A stretch of 64,000 nt of DNA from Dipylidium caninum (taxonomy: Eukaryota; Platyhelminthes; Cestoda; Cyclophyllidea; Dipylidiidae). The translations under genes and the position numbers were made by a program. The stretch is from NCBI GenBank assembly GCA_017562135.1, contig QEYB01000062.1, positions 620,001-684,000 of the forward strand, in the 5' to 3' direction. Positions 20,993 to 33,462 of the stretch are shown piece after piece. Within the stretch, counting starts at the first letter, position 1, and each line of letters opens with the position of its first letter. The notes beneath the pieces were generated by a model. It ran no database searches and was not told the origin of the DNA. It worked only from the letters and a program-made list of their open reading frames with translations.

Positions 20993-23766
20993 CTGAAATA
21001 CAAAATTAAGATTGATATATTGAAAAACGAAATGCTTTTGATAAAATAGTTACTTGTAAAATGTGGTACAAATATAGAATTTCACGAGTTGAAACATTGG
21101 ATAAAGGTATAATATAGAAGATCAGAACTATACAAAATTGACAAAACACTATCTATATAAATGTTCTCCTTTCGGATCAAATTAATAAAAAAACCTTAGT
21201 GGAATTATATGATAGTTGAGAAACTCAAATCCTATTACCTACCTAGTAGCGACAAAGTAATTTTGGACAGGCGTAAATTTAACTGGTGATTCTCGGTAAA
21301 ACACGTCAGGAAACAAATAACACTAAAACAATTACGATTCAAATTCCGCGCAGCTAAATAGAAAAGCTTCTATCTGACGTAAAAGGACAAAGAAACAATA
21401 TTGTGACAAAAGCAAAATAAGAGAAACAACTATTTACCATAATAAATCCTGACTACGTAGGCTTATTTGTAGTGGCGCCCACTAGCTGGGATTTCATTGC
21501 CTGTTTATGCTATTTATCTCACTATCCATATTAGGCAAAAACATATGCCAAATTATTGACACTCCGGAATAACTACATGAAACAGTAATTTCGTGTGGAA
21601 TTCACCATCCATGACCAGAAAAAGTGGCAACCAAAGATTTTTACCTAATCGAAGGTACTAATCGTGACAGTAAGTGCATGTGATTTGCGGTTTATTCCCC
21701 AAAGGCATAAATTTTAGGAGTTACGAAATGGCCACATTACCAATCTTGCGCTCCCTCAACGAACACGTCATAGTGCAGATAATGCACACAGTGACCTTGT
21801 AGACTATTGGGTAGAAATCCAGGACCTATGTACCGAAAAGGTGCTCATCATTTCACATTTTCTCACAATATGTACAATGGGACGCCTGTTAAACAGTAGC
21901 TATTTTCAAATTTCATAACTCCCGTCATTACGAATAACATTTAAGGATTATTAATATTTGTTTGGTCGGACCCGTCACTTTTCTTAAGTAACACGTCACT
22001 TCCTTCCTACCAACATAGGTTCGTACCATAGAGGCAAATAATCAGGTGAAATGGACACAGTCAAAATTTTTGGGGCGCAGACGTGAAAAACTCCCTCCAT
22101 CCTACTGCAAGATTAGTCTGAATCCGTGCAGTAGAGTTCCCATCACAAACGTTTGTGTTAGTAAGCTGCTCGAAATTAGCATTTTTGAGGCCGAGCAATA
22201 AAAAATTCCGAGACTATGTCACGTCCGCAATAGCATGTGCTTATTCAAAGCGCCAAATGGCACAAAGTGAGGCACACGTTTATCGCAAATTTTGGGTATT
22301 TGCCTCTTTCTATTACGAAACCCTTTCTTGACGCCTCACAACGGCAGTCACTATCAGTTGAACGACAAACAGACTGTGGGTATTAGTTTGGTAATGTTGG
22401 TTTAACTTTGGAAAAGATTTTCAACTCGTTCCTAGTAAAATCTTTAGGGGTCCTGCCGCTGAATTATCGAGAACTCCGTCTATAGAGCATAACCCAAACG
22501 CTAGAGACTTTCTTTACGAATAACCTTCTTAAATAACCGGAGCAAAGTAGACGAAATTTCTTATTTTATGCAACATCTCTTTGGAGGCTCAAAATAGGGG
22601 AAAGCTTCGGCATTTCTCCAGCAATTTCCGCACAACTGGCTCTCCTTCCAGTTAAGCGGATCCACTTGCTGGAGACATCTGAAGATAAAGAATCGCCATG
22701 CACCACAGCGGATGCTTTCGTATGCTTGGGATTAATTCAACACGTTTAGAGCGTGGATGAATCGTGGCTATGAACCTTGAATGTTCCAGTCACTCGACTC
22801 CGGCGTGCCTCCACCCGACGAATGTACGAGGGATAAGTGATAACTCCGAGTCGGCTGAAGAGTTACTTACTTTTAAGCCGCAGCAGCAGCAGTAGACAAT
22901 GCGAAGGCATTGCGCAAGTCTCTGACGGCGCCCGCAAGGCTCTTTCCTTAACGCCTGTTAGCACAGTGGCGCAAGAATATTCATGCACTTTTCACACTCC
23001 GAAGTACCCTACTTGTGATTAGGATTTGAGAACGCGGTCCAGTTCATCTATCCATCTTCGTCGTCGTCGTCTGTTCTTCTTGGGTCGACCTAAAACGTAG
23101 GAATCCCCAAGGATGAATAGCGCTGTAACCCGTACGATGGGTTGCGCGTAAGCACACGAACAGGGCGCCATTTATAAAAGACATGTTTATAAAGCCTTCA
23201 TTACCCGAATGCGAATCAGAGCAAAACCGGCCATTCCAGTCCGTAAGTCACATCGGTCAAGTCTGTAGCCCATTGGGGAAAGAATTACGGAGGGTGGAGA
23301 TGTTCATCCATCGTCAGAGGGCGAGGCTCCACCATCTGCCCCATCTTAGCAGACTCCGGTCTTGCGACGCCTGTTTCGGTGCAAATGCCTACGGGCTCAA
23401 GGGGACGGCCCAGCTCTCACTTCGACTCCGCAAAATAGCGTTTCCCCAAAGAAATTCGGGTGTCAACCCAACATTACGCGTATCTTTCGATTGGGAATGA
23501 ATCCCCTGGTGTCATGGCTATTTCACATCTGTAAGTGTTTCATCAAAAGAATCACATTCAAAGTAATGAACGTAATAAAAAGAAAGAGAGAAGAAGGAGT
23601 TGTCCTGATCTCAAGGGTCATTTCTAGTCAAAAAAGATGGGGAGAGTAAGAATTTGGCGCATGAAAGACAAATTAATTGAGACAATAAATGTGTTCTTCT
23701 AAACACATCGAGGGGGGAGGGGGGGATGTTAAATGAGTTGTAGGAACATATGTACACATTTTCTGA
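20993..23766. other. SCFD1 5' intron/flank and intergenic
   Basis: AT-rich up to about 22.8 kb. The missing SCFD1 start must lie here or further on. A candidate exon 22910-22871 (ATG, 13 codons, strong donor gtaagtaac) fits the phase of the exon at 20992 but encodes a Leu-rich peptide with no family resemblance. A plus-strand frame at 23183-23500 is not recognised. The last few hundred bases should hold the 3' UTR of the Rabin8-like gene. Confidence 0.4.
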
Positions 23767-26700
23767 TTACTCCATCGAGGGTAGGCCATAGCCCAGACGG
23801 GAGAGAGCTATTGCCAGTCGACGACGCTGCACATTCTCGAATTGGTGACGGCGCATGGGCTCGATGACGGAGTCGAGGTCGAACGTGGAGGAGACAACAG
23901 AGGTGCGGTTGCTCGAGAGGAAGGATTCGGAGGGGGAACGGGTGGCGGGCGTGGTCGGAGTGCCAGTTAGGCCCCGTCGAATGAGACTGAGGTACTGGAA
24001 GAGATCAGCCACTGCGGCAATGCGTTGACGCGCCCATGACGAAATTTTATAACACTGCACAGACGTTGCACCGTCCTCTTCCACCGCCTAAGCCAGTCGG
24101 GAAATTGAAATGAGAAAGTGCGCGAGATTCGGATGGGTAAGATGTTAGACGAGAAAAAAGTAGACTTAGTTTGCTCCGCCAGAAGTGTATCGGCAATAAG
24201 TTAAAGATGTACTGATGGAAAAAGTAGCCAGAATCTTAAGAAGAGGGTTTTTGGTTGTGGGTCTTACGATTCATATAATCTTCATTTCTGTTTCGCACAC
24301 GACTTCAATGTAAGGCCGAGTCAAGCAGACTGGGTCAAAGTTAGTGACATGCCGCCCCCATGACTGGCTCATTTAGTGAGGACCATGAGCGCGTAAGGAA
24401 ACAAGGTTTCAGAAGGGGAAAGAAAATGACGAGGCTGATGGCTCGGAGACATCTTCTTCTTACCAATCACCTCATTTCGAATGTGGTCGTGACAGACAAA
24501 GTGACGTACAAGCGATTGTCATGAATTTTCAGAACATGATCCTGATGCCCATGATCGAAATGCCCTCGACGGCCGTTGGAAGTTGACACATCGTTAAACT
24601 GTCTATGAGTGAGGGGGAGAAGGAGCAATCGACACTAGTAGACATAACGAGACAGACTTAAACAGTAAATGTCATAGGAGTAACAAATGTTATGAGATTA
24701 GGTGCTCCTTTGGCGGTCTGCAATTTTGGAATTATGAGGGTCGATGATGACCAGTGCACTCAAGAACGGTGTCGGCAATGATTGCGCGGGTGGGAGAATC
24801 TGCCTCAACAGCATGATATTCGAGTACAGGCCAACGACATGTTCTGTGGAGCCCTGTTAAGTGCCGACAGTTATTAATAGGGGGAAGCAGTAGAAAGTGT
24901 CAGTCAGAGCTAGACAACATTGAGAGGGTTAATCTTAATGATTGCTCTGGATATGGGCTGTGCGACTGTGCACATACTTGCCTCGAAGTAAGTTAAATCT
25001 CCCACCTACGTGAAGTACCTGCGTAGAGAAACTCGGTGCCACTTCAAGAAAGGTGCTTCAAATGGAGCTCGGCATCACTGGTCGTGCCAATTTATCCTCT
25101 CTCCCTCCTGCGTGTAATCAAATCCATACATTTGGCGTAAGAAGGAGATTCTGCTTATGGGGGAATGAAAAAAGTGCAAAACTGGGGTGCAGGAAAAGTT
25201 GGGGACAAAGTGCAAGAAGGAATGGAGAAGTAAGATTACCCCGTCTCCAATAATGCCTGACCTCCCTGTTGTCAGTTGTCAAAACAAATGCCTAAGGAGA
25301 AACGGGAAGTGTTCCAGCATCCAAAGCATGTCAGGGTCGCACATGCGGTGCTCCCTTGGGGCGTGTAAACACTGCCGATATGCCATAACGCAGAAGTGGC
25401 AAACATTCTTCCAACGTAACCCAGTCATTGGCTCAACAACGCATTCATTGAGGACAGTGCACAAAAGGAATGCGAATGGTGATTGGAAACGGGGCCCGTA
25501 ATCTGTTATACGTTGGTGGGAGACGAGCTAATGAGGCTGTAAGGCACTGTTCTTTGAGACATGCCACCCCATAAACATGCAGTATATTTACGGGTTTCCG
25601 AGATTTTGCCAACACATGAAACAACACTCTCACCACAGCAGTAATGGTGTTTGCATGTATTCCCAACAACGGAATGGAATAGATAACGACGCAAGTGCGA
25701 TTTAGAGCAAAGCGAACAATACTTCCTACTTTCCAGCTAATAAGAGTGATCAAGAGAAGGCAAGATAACGACTCCGGAACTTAATCACGCACCTCAAACT
25801 TGAGACTGAAGGCGACGGGTTCACCAGGTACAAGAGGACAGATGAGAGTGTCGGGAGCGGCTGCGGCGGCGATGGTGGGGGAGGAGAGAGCGTGTGAGGA
25901 AAGAGGTTCCATCTCCACTCCAAGATTGCCAAGAGCCAGCTGCAAGGCGTCGCAAAGGCTAGTGTTGGCAAAATCCAGTGCCGGTAAGACATCCTCACGC
26001 ATCAAGCGGTCGAAAAAGACATATTCCTTCGGCGAGGGTGGCGATGAGGGTGGTGCGGAAGTGTTGGGTAGTCGAATGTCGTCAACATCGGAGGTATTTC
26101 GCGTACGATGGCAACTGCTGCTGGAAGTGTCGTTGGCGAGAGTAATGGCCACCGCGGAATGCTCTGCCGTTGAGAATGCTCTTCGAAACCATCATGTCCA
26201 TCGTGCCATCGCAAGTAGCAACCGCCGTCCACCCAGTCGAGGAATTCCTGAGGTATTATGAAAAGGCCGAAATGATAAGAAAGGGAAACACATATGACTC
26301 TTAATACTTTACAGCTTTTATCAATAGCCCCCTGGGACAGAGTAATATTGACGAAAAATTCTGGCAAGGCTGAAGAAAAGCTATACATCTGCGAGCCGAA
26401 TTAAATACATTCATCGCATAACTCCTTTTATTAAACGAATGCTATTAACTATTAATTAATTCAAAAAAGAATTTTTTCAGCATTAAAAACATACCAAAGC
26501 GGAGTGGGTGGGGGAGTTAAAACTAGGCGGCGGTTGGCGGATGAGACAGCCTGATAAGAGGTCAAGAAGGAGGCTCTATTCCCGACCCACTTCAACACGA
26601 TAAACCAGCCAAAATTTAGTTCAACTGGTGAGCGATCATAAAGTGAAACAGAACACATGCCGTAGTAGCGAGGCCAAACTCAGGTAAAATAACTTCGGTG

Positions 26701-29700
26701 TCACACATGTGTGACTCGAGAGATGATTTTGATTGGTCCACATGATGAATTGTGCAGTTTAGACATTCTCTGTCTTTGTTGAGTGGAATTTTTCACGAAT
26801 TCCATCGACCTGACTTAATACAGACGCAACTGTCGTGGTAGTGTTGGCAGTAGTGGCGGGATCCGGCATGTGATCGTCTAACTGAGTGCTTCTCTTCTGA
26901 AGCGTGACCTTTCAGTGCGGTTCCACTGGTATCGGGGTATTTTGCGAGAATATCCGTCTACCGCGACAACCTCCCTAACCTGGGTATTACGAAAATTGCG
27001 CAGTTCTTTGCCTGGTATCCTGTTAATCGCACTTTGTAAATCTCTACCTCTAAACGCCACTGTATCATCAGCGTCAAATATGAGTGATGAACTTATGTAA
27101 AATAGAGTGGATCACTTTGAAAATGGAGAACGAAGTAAGGAACGTTTTTAGCGTTTGCGGACGATAAAAACATATCTCCGCTGAGGGTCTCGACGCGATT
27201 ACAGTAATTCTTAGGAGTCCAACTCATTGTGGCGGTTACGCTTGTGGTCAAATCTTTTTCCAAGGCAAGGTACAACAGAACGTTTCTCAGTGGCGGACAA
27301 CTTCACCTCAATACTACGCTTTCGCTTCACACTGATGACTACGTCGGGCAGTTGCCTTAGTGAGCAGTCCGCTTTCTGTGATCTGCTTGGGTTAATTTCG
27401 TTGTGTCAAACCTCATGGCGGCTCCAATGATCGGTGGCGCGAAGTGAAGACGCACCAGACCAACGTGCTCGACCCATCGGTCTGAGGCGCAAACTGGTGG
27501 TCACAGCAGCAGGAATGCCCAATTGGGTGGTGTTGAGCGCTGACCATCTCAACGCTTGGCAAGGCTGTCGGCAGGGGTAAAGCCACACAGAAGCATGCGA
27601 AAACGCTGGCTTATTTATGTTATTTAGGCTCGGGGACAGTTCGGTGCCAGCAACGACAAGTTTTCTGTGTGGCTTCTGAAGACTGTGTCATCAGCCATCT
27701 CGACTGAATGAGGGAGCTCCAACTGGCGCTAGCGGACTGGCGGATGGAGGCCGTAAGGGCTGCATAGACATCCGAGGAATCGCAGTAGCATCGCCTCGAC
27801 GGAGCAGGTTGCAACATGCGAGGGGGTAATGGCACCATCAATATATCATGTGATTGGCTGTTATTGCGGCACTATGAGTAGAGATGGTGGCTTTATAAAA
27901 AGAAAACCATCTGGTCATGCGGCAAAATTTTTTTCGCACTACCACAACAGACACGTTGGCTCTGGCGGCAGGTTTCCCAATTACTTATTAACTTGAAAAT
28001 TTGAAAGAGAGGGGGTCAGTACGTCCAACGGCAATGTAGAATTCGGAGTAGAAGAGAACCGTGAAATGGTTTGTCATACCCTTCAGCGCATCAATCGCTA
28101 ATAAATTCCAGAAAAGCGGTGTTACCATATATTTATTTGCGCATATCTGATTCTTTTATGACATCAAACCTGACATGAGGAGATTAGGAGCACGTGACAT
28201 GTTAACATAATATCAGAGGTTTGAGTGTCAATCGCTCAAAGCCAATTTACTGGAATGGCTGCCAGGCAGGAATGGGTTGATGACTAGAGGTGACAAGATT
28301 TGTTATTTAACCGGCAACAGTACCTCAAAACAGTACACAATTCTAAAGGGGTGAGACCGAATTGAAGGGTCAAATTAACAAGTATTTACTTGTGTGGGTG
28401 AAAGGTGGTTAGACACGGGGAAAGGGGGGAGACCCAAAATTAGTACAAAAAAGAGACTAAATTCCATTTATTTGAGGAGCACCTTCCACTTAACACTGCT
28501 TCTTCCCTCGTCTCCACCTCATTGGCGTAGGCTTAGAGTGGAAATCAACTGACACCTGACACTTCGTTTTTCAGGATAGAAGCACATATTGTCGGGAGAT
28601 CGCAAAGCAGTTAGGAATATAATAGACACCCAGGGGAAAAAGAGCCCCTATGATAATAAATAAACGGGAAGGGTCACCATTGTTTACATTAATGGAAAGG
28701 TTGAACACCTAATGTCCCCCCTTGATGTCTTCCCGTCTACAGCAAAGACGACTAAACGGGGAAATCCAAGATTGCTGTCAAAAGGTCGGTCTTTCTAAAC
28801 TAAGGGAAAATTTCCTTGCGAATACCGTTGGTTAGATTTAGCTCGCCAGTGCAGGTCTCACGAGTGGCCCAAATTGAGTCGGGGAGGAGGCATGATGTAT
28901 CATGTTTAGTACGGCTTCTAGTGAACATATAAACAATGGCAAAAGAAAACACGCTATAGCGTATTATTATATGTCTGAACACAGGGTGGGCGCCTGGAGA
29001 GCTCCATTCCAAGTGACCGTCTCCCACGTCTTCCTCCAATGTTGGAGGGTTTCGTTTTGTCGACTGTGTGACCTCAACTTGACCAACTGTAAAATAAGCC
29101 GGATTGAGTTTAAGGATCCCGAAGACGTAGGCCTTAGGCCGGAGGCATGTGAGAAGGCAGGGTAGAGAGGTGTATTTAAACTTTTGACTTAAGGCCTCAG
29201 AGCAGGTGACGCCAGATGTGCTAGGCTAGCGGTGAACTTTGTGAGCGTAGCTGGCGTGGGTAGGAATACGAAGCCTATGAATGGTGCAAAATTCACCAAT
29301 TATAGTAGCAAATAGGCTTTTCACAATAAAAAGATTGCTCCTATTTTCAAGTAAGTTACTGCCACTATTTGCGATTACTGAGGCTTATCGAGTCATATTC
29401 CGGTCTCGGTTATGGGTGACGAGTCGGAATGGCGCGGCCGGTCCCAGGCACTTACCCACGGTCGCTCTGCCGGAGGTGTGTCGACTCCAGCCGCTGTAAC
29501 CACTGCAAATACCACAAATGTTGTCACACTAAAACTGCCTAGGGTCACGTTGTAGAAAACTATTAAGTTCAAAAGTAAAGCCCCTTTTTGGTGACACGAG
29601 TAAAGCCCTGTCCTGACAATCAGCGGTGGCAATATGTTTGAGCATCAGCAATTGAGTATACTTTTACTGAATGAACTCGATAGCTTGTTTTTTTTTCAAA

Positions 29701-32700
29701 ACTGACTTCACATAATCTCTGATATAACACAGGATTTCGGTGGCGTAGCGTGACTAACTAGATGCGAAACCGACTGACCCCAAAGGGAATGATTAGGACA
29801 AAAGTGAACTAAACAATTGAATGCGCGTAAGATATCACGAAAAAGGGTAGAGAAAGATGCCAAAATGCAAGAGACTATCCGGACCACGTTTTTCCAAGAA
29901 CATTTACTGCTGTAAACAGAGAATAATCAAGTTTCCATTAGTGGAAAGTGGAGCCCGCTCCCATTCGTCCTAGACATGCCCTCAAAGCACATATTTTCGC
30001 CAAATCGCCTTTTCAACCATGAAAGTAGTAAGGACAAAAGGTGAGTAAATAGCCTATTTTAAGTTCAGCATTCATTTCGACTTCGTAAGACATCAAGAAC
30101 TGCTTCCGTAAACAGTTACCACCTCTGCGATATTTACTCACGTGCACATAAAGTATCTTGGACCGTACCATACCATACATCTCCAACGTTACGATAAGTT
30201 AATGAAACCCTGGAAACCGGCTATGGCACCGTCGTGGAAAAAATGTATTGCCAAATGATGAGGGAGACGGAGAAGTGGGAAAGAAGGTGATTCCTCATCG
30301 CCCAACTTACAGACACGGAAGGAAATCAGTCAGTTTAACGAGGGTGAATCCTCCCTCCTAAAATAACCTCGCAAATTTATGGGATCAACCACCTACACCT
30401 ACTTCACTGTCCCACGTTTGACAAAAGCCTCAATTTAGACACAGCTATTAGCCCTAACATTCATTTGTACGAAAAAGAGGGGATTATTTTCGAGAGTTGT
30501 AAGAGCATCGACGAGAAGAGGGATGTAGGCCGCCTGAGTTAAGTAGATTTAACTGGAACAGGACAAGTGTGCTGGACTTTGCGGAGACGGGTAAACACAT
30601 TGTCCGTGTATACGACTGTCGGTAGAGAAATTTTTTCGTGGGACAACCAAACAGCGGTTGGGTAGTAATTACTGGAGGGTCTACAGCCAAATTGTAAGGT
30701 ACAATGAAGATTGTTATTTTCTGAGGAAGGGAAAGAAGACTGCTTAAGTCACTCATTGCCACATGGACGAGGGCCTCCACGCTCGGCTACTCTGTAGAAT
30801 TAAAAATTACCCTTAAAAACAAAACATCAGTAACGCCACTTTGAACCAGAGTGGTGCAGGGGTGCATGTTAGTTTCGCTTTTAAAGGGCTCCCCTTTTCC
30901 ACAAATAGAAAATATGTTTCGGGAAAGAGTTGTCATGACAGATGCAGGACTTACGAGGGTTTAAATGTAAAGATCACCATTACCATTTGCCAAAATTGGA
31001 AAGTGGAATTTTGGCCGCATAGTATGTGAATGAACTAGGGTTCAGTTGTGCCAATGTGATTAAAGTTAGGGTAGTAACCCAGTAGGACCCCAGCAGACAG
31101 TGCAGTCCGGAGAGAGGATCTTAGACTTCAACGCAAGAGCGATTAAGTGGGCACTTTTTCACACCAAAGCCAATGACGTGGCAGCATACGCGGTGCTCGC
31201 TCCCACGACAGCAACAAAGAAGGAAGTCGTTGGTTTTTTGCATGTTAGGAGGCTTTAAAAATTGAAACACAAATACACCAAAATGAGACCTTAAAGACGA
31301 GGAGAGATAAAAAAAGAGGAGAATCAGAGGATAAAGTTTCGACAATCGGAAGTGGGACGAAGAGGCTTTTGATTGGACTGAAACAAGACCGTTTAACTAC
31401 ACGAAGGATAGGCTTTGGCGTTAACTAAGGTAAGACAACAGTTTGATGAAAGGAGGAAGTGGTAAATTGCATTTAACTAGAGTGTATGCATATCTCAGTG
31501 AAGTCACTTAAGATCTACACACCCCCACTCATTTGAGTGATTGTGTTAAAAAAGTGGTCAGGGAGCCACTTTAAACAGGTACGGTGGATGAGGAGACGCA
31601 AAGTTCATGTGCCAGAATAAATGCTAGAAAATCTGGGAAGGAGGGAGAGCACGAAGCTTTCACCATGGCCAAACGGACCAGTAGAAGCGCATGATCAATG
31701 CCGGAAGGGAAACAAAAACCTTGAGAATCAAAGGATAATAATAGTAGTCCAGATCTAAATTGAGGGAATCATTTTTCGTGATATTAGGCACTATTCACAA
31801 AGATTAAGGTGAACGGGAATTTGATGGAATTCGAAGGTCTGTCAAATGACTTTCACTGCACACACTGACAACAAACCGATGACCAGCGGAATTCGAACGG
31901 CAACCAAAAGTACCTCAAAACATTCTCACTATGACCAAAATAAGCCGCTAATCAGCGATTTGATGTCGAGGGCAGGAGTTGATGAGTTAACTGTATGGAA
32001 CAGATAAGAAAGGTGGTTTACAAAAACTGGAAGGGCATATCTTGACCTGAGTATACAGTAAATCCAAAAAGCAAGTCGAAATAGATAGGAATCCTCGTCG
32101 AAAAGAAAAAAGGAGGCAAAGCATGCAGTTAACTTCTCAAGATTATGGAACGTCATATTTTCTTACAGGTAAAGTACCAAACGTAAAAATCCCATTTTAC
32201 CCGCAGACTGTCAACATGCTGACAGGACCTCAAAAATGGTAAACTACTAGGAAAACTTAGAGGAATCATATCGCCACGATGACAGTCAATCTTCAAGCAA
32301 TGTACAGTCAGACACTATTTCAGCATTTCGAGTGACAAACCAGAATAATTTGCCTATCATCTCGCGTTGATAATGAAAGACAGTAAAATAAGGATTTGAA
32401 TTTCTTAGAGCCTTACTTGGAAATATCCGTCACCCACTGTTTCAACGCAGGAGGTGCTGGAGGTAAGAGCCTCCAAAAGGTATCTGCGGGAAATGGGTTC
32501 CTGGGGGGTTGTCTTAACGCTCGAAGTGTGCAGAGTGGCTCTCCGTTGATCTGTCCGCCGGAGGGGGGAGGGGAGAGGTGAGAGGTTTGAGGTGGAATTG
32601 CGCAAAAAACTTAGGCTCCGAAGACGGTTGTCCTTACGGTTCTTCTCCCTCTCCAGGCCTTCAGCTATCAGGTTCGCGCCTGACACTGATCTGCAAGAAT

Positions 32701-33461
32701 GTAGAACTGAGAGAATAGCAAAAGAGAGGTCCTTAAGACTAAGAGTTGGGAAGATTCTAAACGGCAGCAGACGATTGGATGGCAAGTATGCAGGTCAGCA
32801 AATTACACAAAAGAGGAATGAACATTCTTAATAATGATGTTGACAAGCAGATACAGAAGAAAATACCCCTTAGTTTTTATGATTAATGAGCACTAGTCAC
32901 AGGAGATATTTGTTCTAATTAAACGTATTTCATGTTGCAATTGGTTTGCTTGATTAAGATTGTTCAAAAAGGAGTTTAATGGATGAAAAGCAAATAGTTC
33001 CCACCAAAATACGAAGAAGAACGTGACTAAATTAAAGGTTTGAGAGAAAAAGAAGTAAATAGTACTCACCTCCGGGTAGTAACAACTGCTGAATTTTCTT
33101 CCAAATGAAGCCGCAGAGTATTTTTTAGATCTTCAACCTCTTTTTTGAGTATCTTTTGGGAAACGTGTTTATGATCAATAATAATCGGAACAAAAACTGC
33201 ACAAATTTGCTCAAAAATGATTCAAAAACCAACCGAATTCTCCTTTTCTGCCAAATCGGCACGTTTAAGAGCAGCATGTTCAGAGGCATAGGCAGTTTGA
33301 GCCTATAAAAAACTAATAAAACGAAAACATTATACCATCTTGTTTGCTTCTTCGAAAAGTGCAGCCTGTAGATCCATGCATTCTGTATTTAGTGTCTCGA
33401 TGTATTGCTTGAGTGCATTGTTTTCTTCACTTAAACTTTTTGAAATTGTTTTCTGCTCCAT
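23767..33461 (-). CDS. RAB3IP: Rabin8/RAB3IL1-type Rab guanine-nucleotide exchange factor
   Basis: This family activates Rab8/Rab11-class GTPases through a Sec2 coiled coil and acts in exocytosis and ciliary traffic. Exons as read: 33462-33336, 33302-33234, 33152-33070, 32690-32417, 26247-26223, 26163-25793 and 24087-23767, all in phase. The coiled coil carries the family core as LQAALFEEANKMAQTAYASE, continuing into LKKEVEDLKNTL. A Ser/Thr/Pro-rich linker follows (LSPLPSPLRRTD). A 25-nt exon gives EFLDWVDG, then FFDRLMREDVLPALDF, and a C-terminal block with ISSWARQRIAAVADLFQYLSLIRRGL and LAIALSRLGYG; compare the family's [26 protein letters not shown]. Starting at the ATG at 33461 gives 422 residues, but this ATG follows a clear acceptor (ctgctatag), so one or more upstream exons are likely missing. 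RAB3IP and RAB3IL1 cannot be told apart. Confidence 0.9.
26248..32416 (-). other. 6.2-kb intron of the Rabin8-like gene
   Basis: The flanking exons join in phase (CAA then GAA) and the junction YFQ-EFLDW aligns with LYNEFRLW of the vertebrate protein, so no exon is needed inside. It holds a CpG-rich patch at about 26.8-27.85 kb with small open frames on both strands, and another at 29.4-29.5 kb. These may be old element fragments, but no family, reverse transcriptase or terminal repeat was recognised. The rest is AT-rich. Confidence 0.6.
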
Positions 33462-33462
33462 C

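Noticed and set aside
22871..22910. Candidate first exon of SCFD1 (ATG plus 13 codons, strong donor)
   Set aside because: Phase fits the exon at 20992, but the Leu-rich peptide does not resemble the Sly1 N-terminus, so it is mentioned but not annotated.
27220..27841. CpG-rich patch with open frames, possible retroelement
   Set aside because: No reverse transcriptase, integrase or gag motif and no terminal repeat could be read; it is described only as part of the Rabin8-like intron.
25279..31345. Similar EHR-V/M-C peptides at about 25.35 kb and 31.2 kb on the minus strand
   Set aside because: The match is a few residues only and the flanks do not align.
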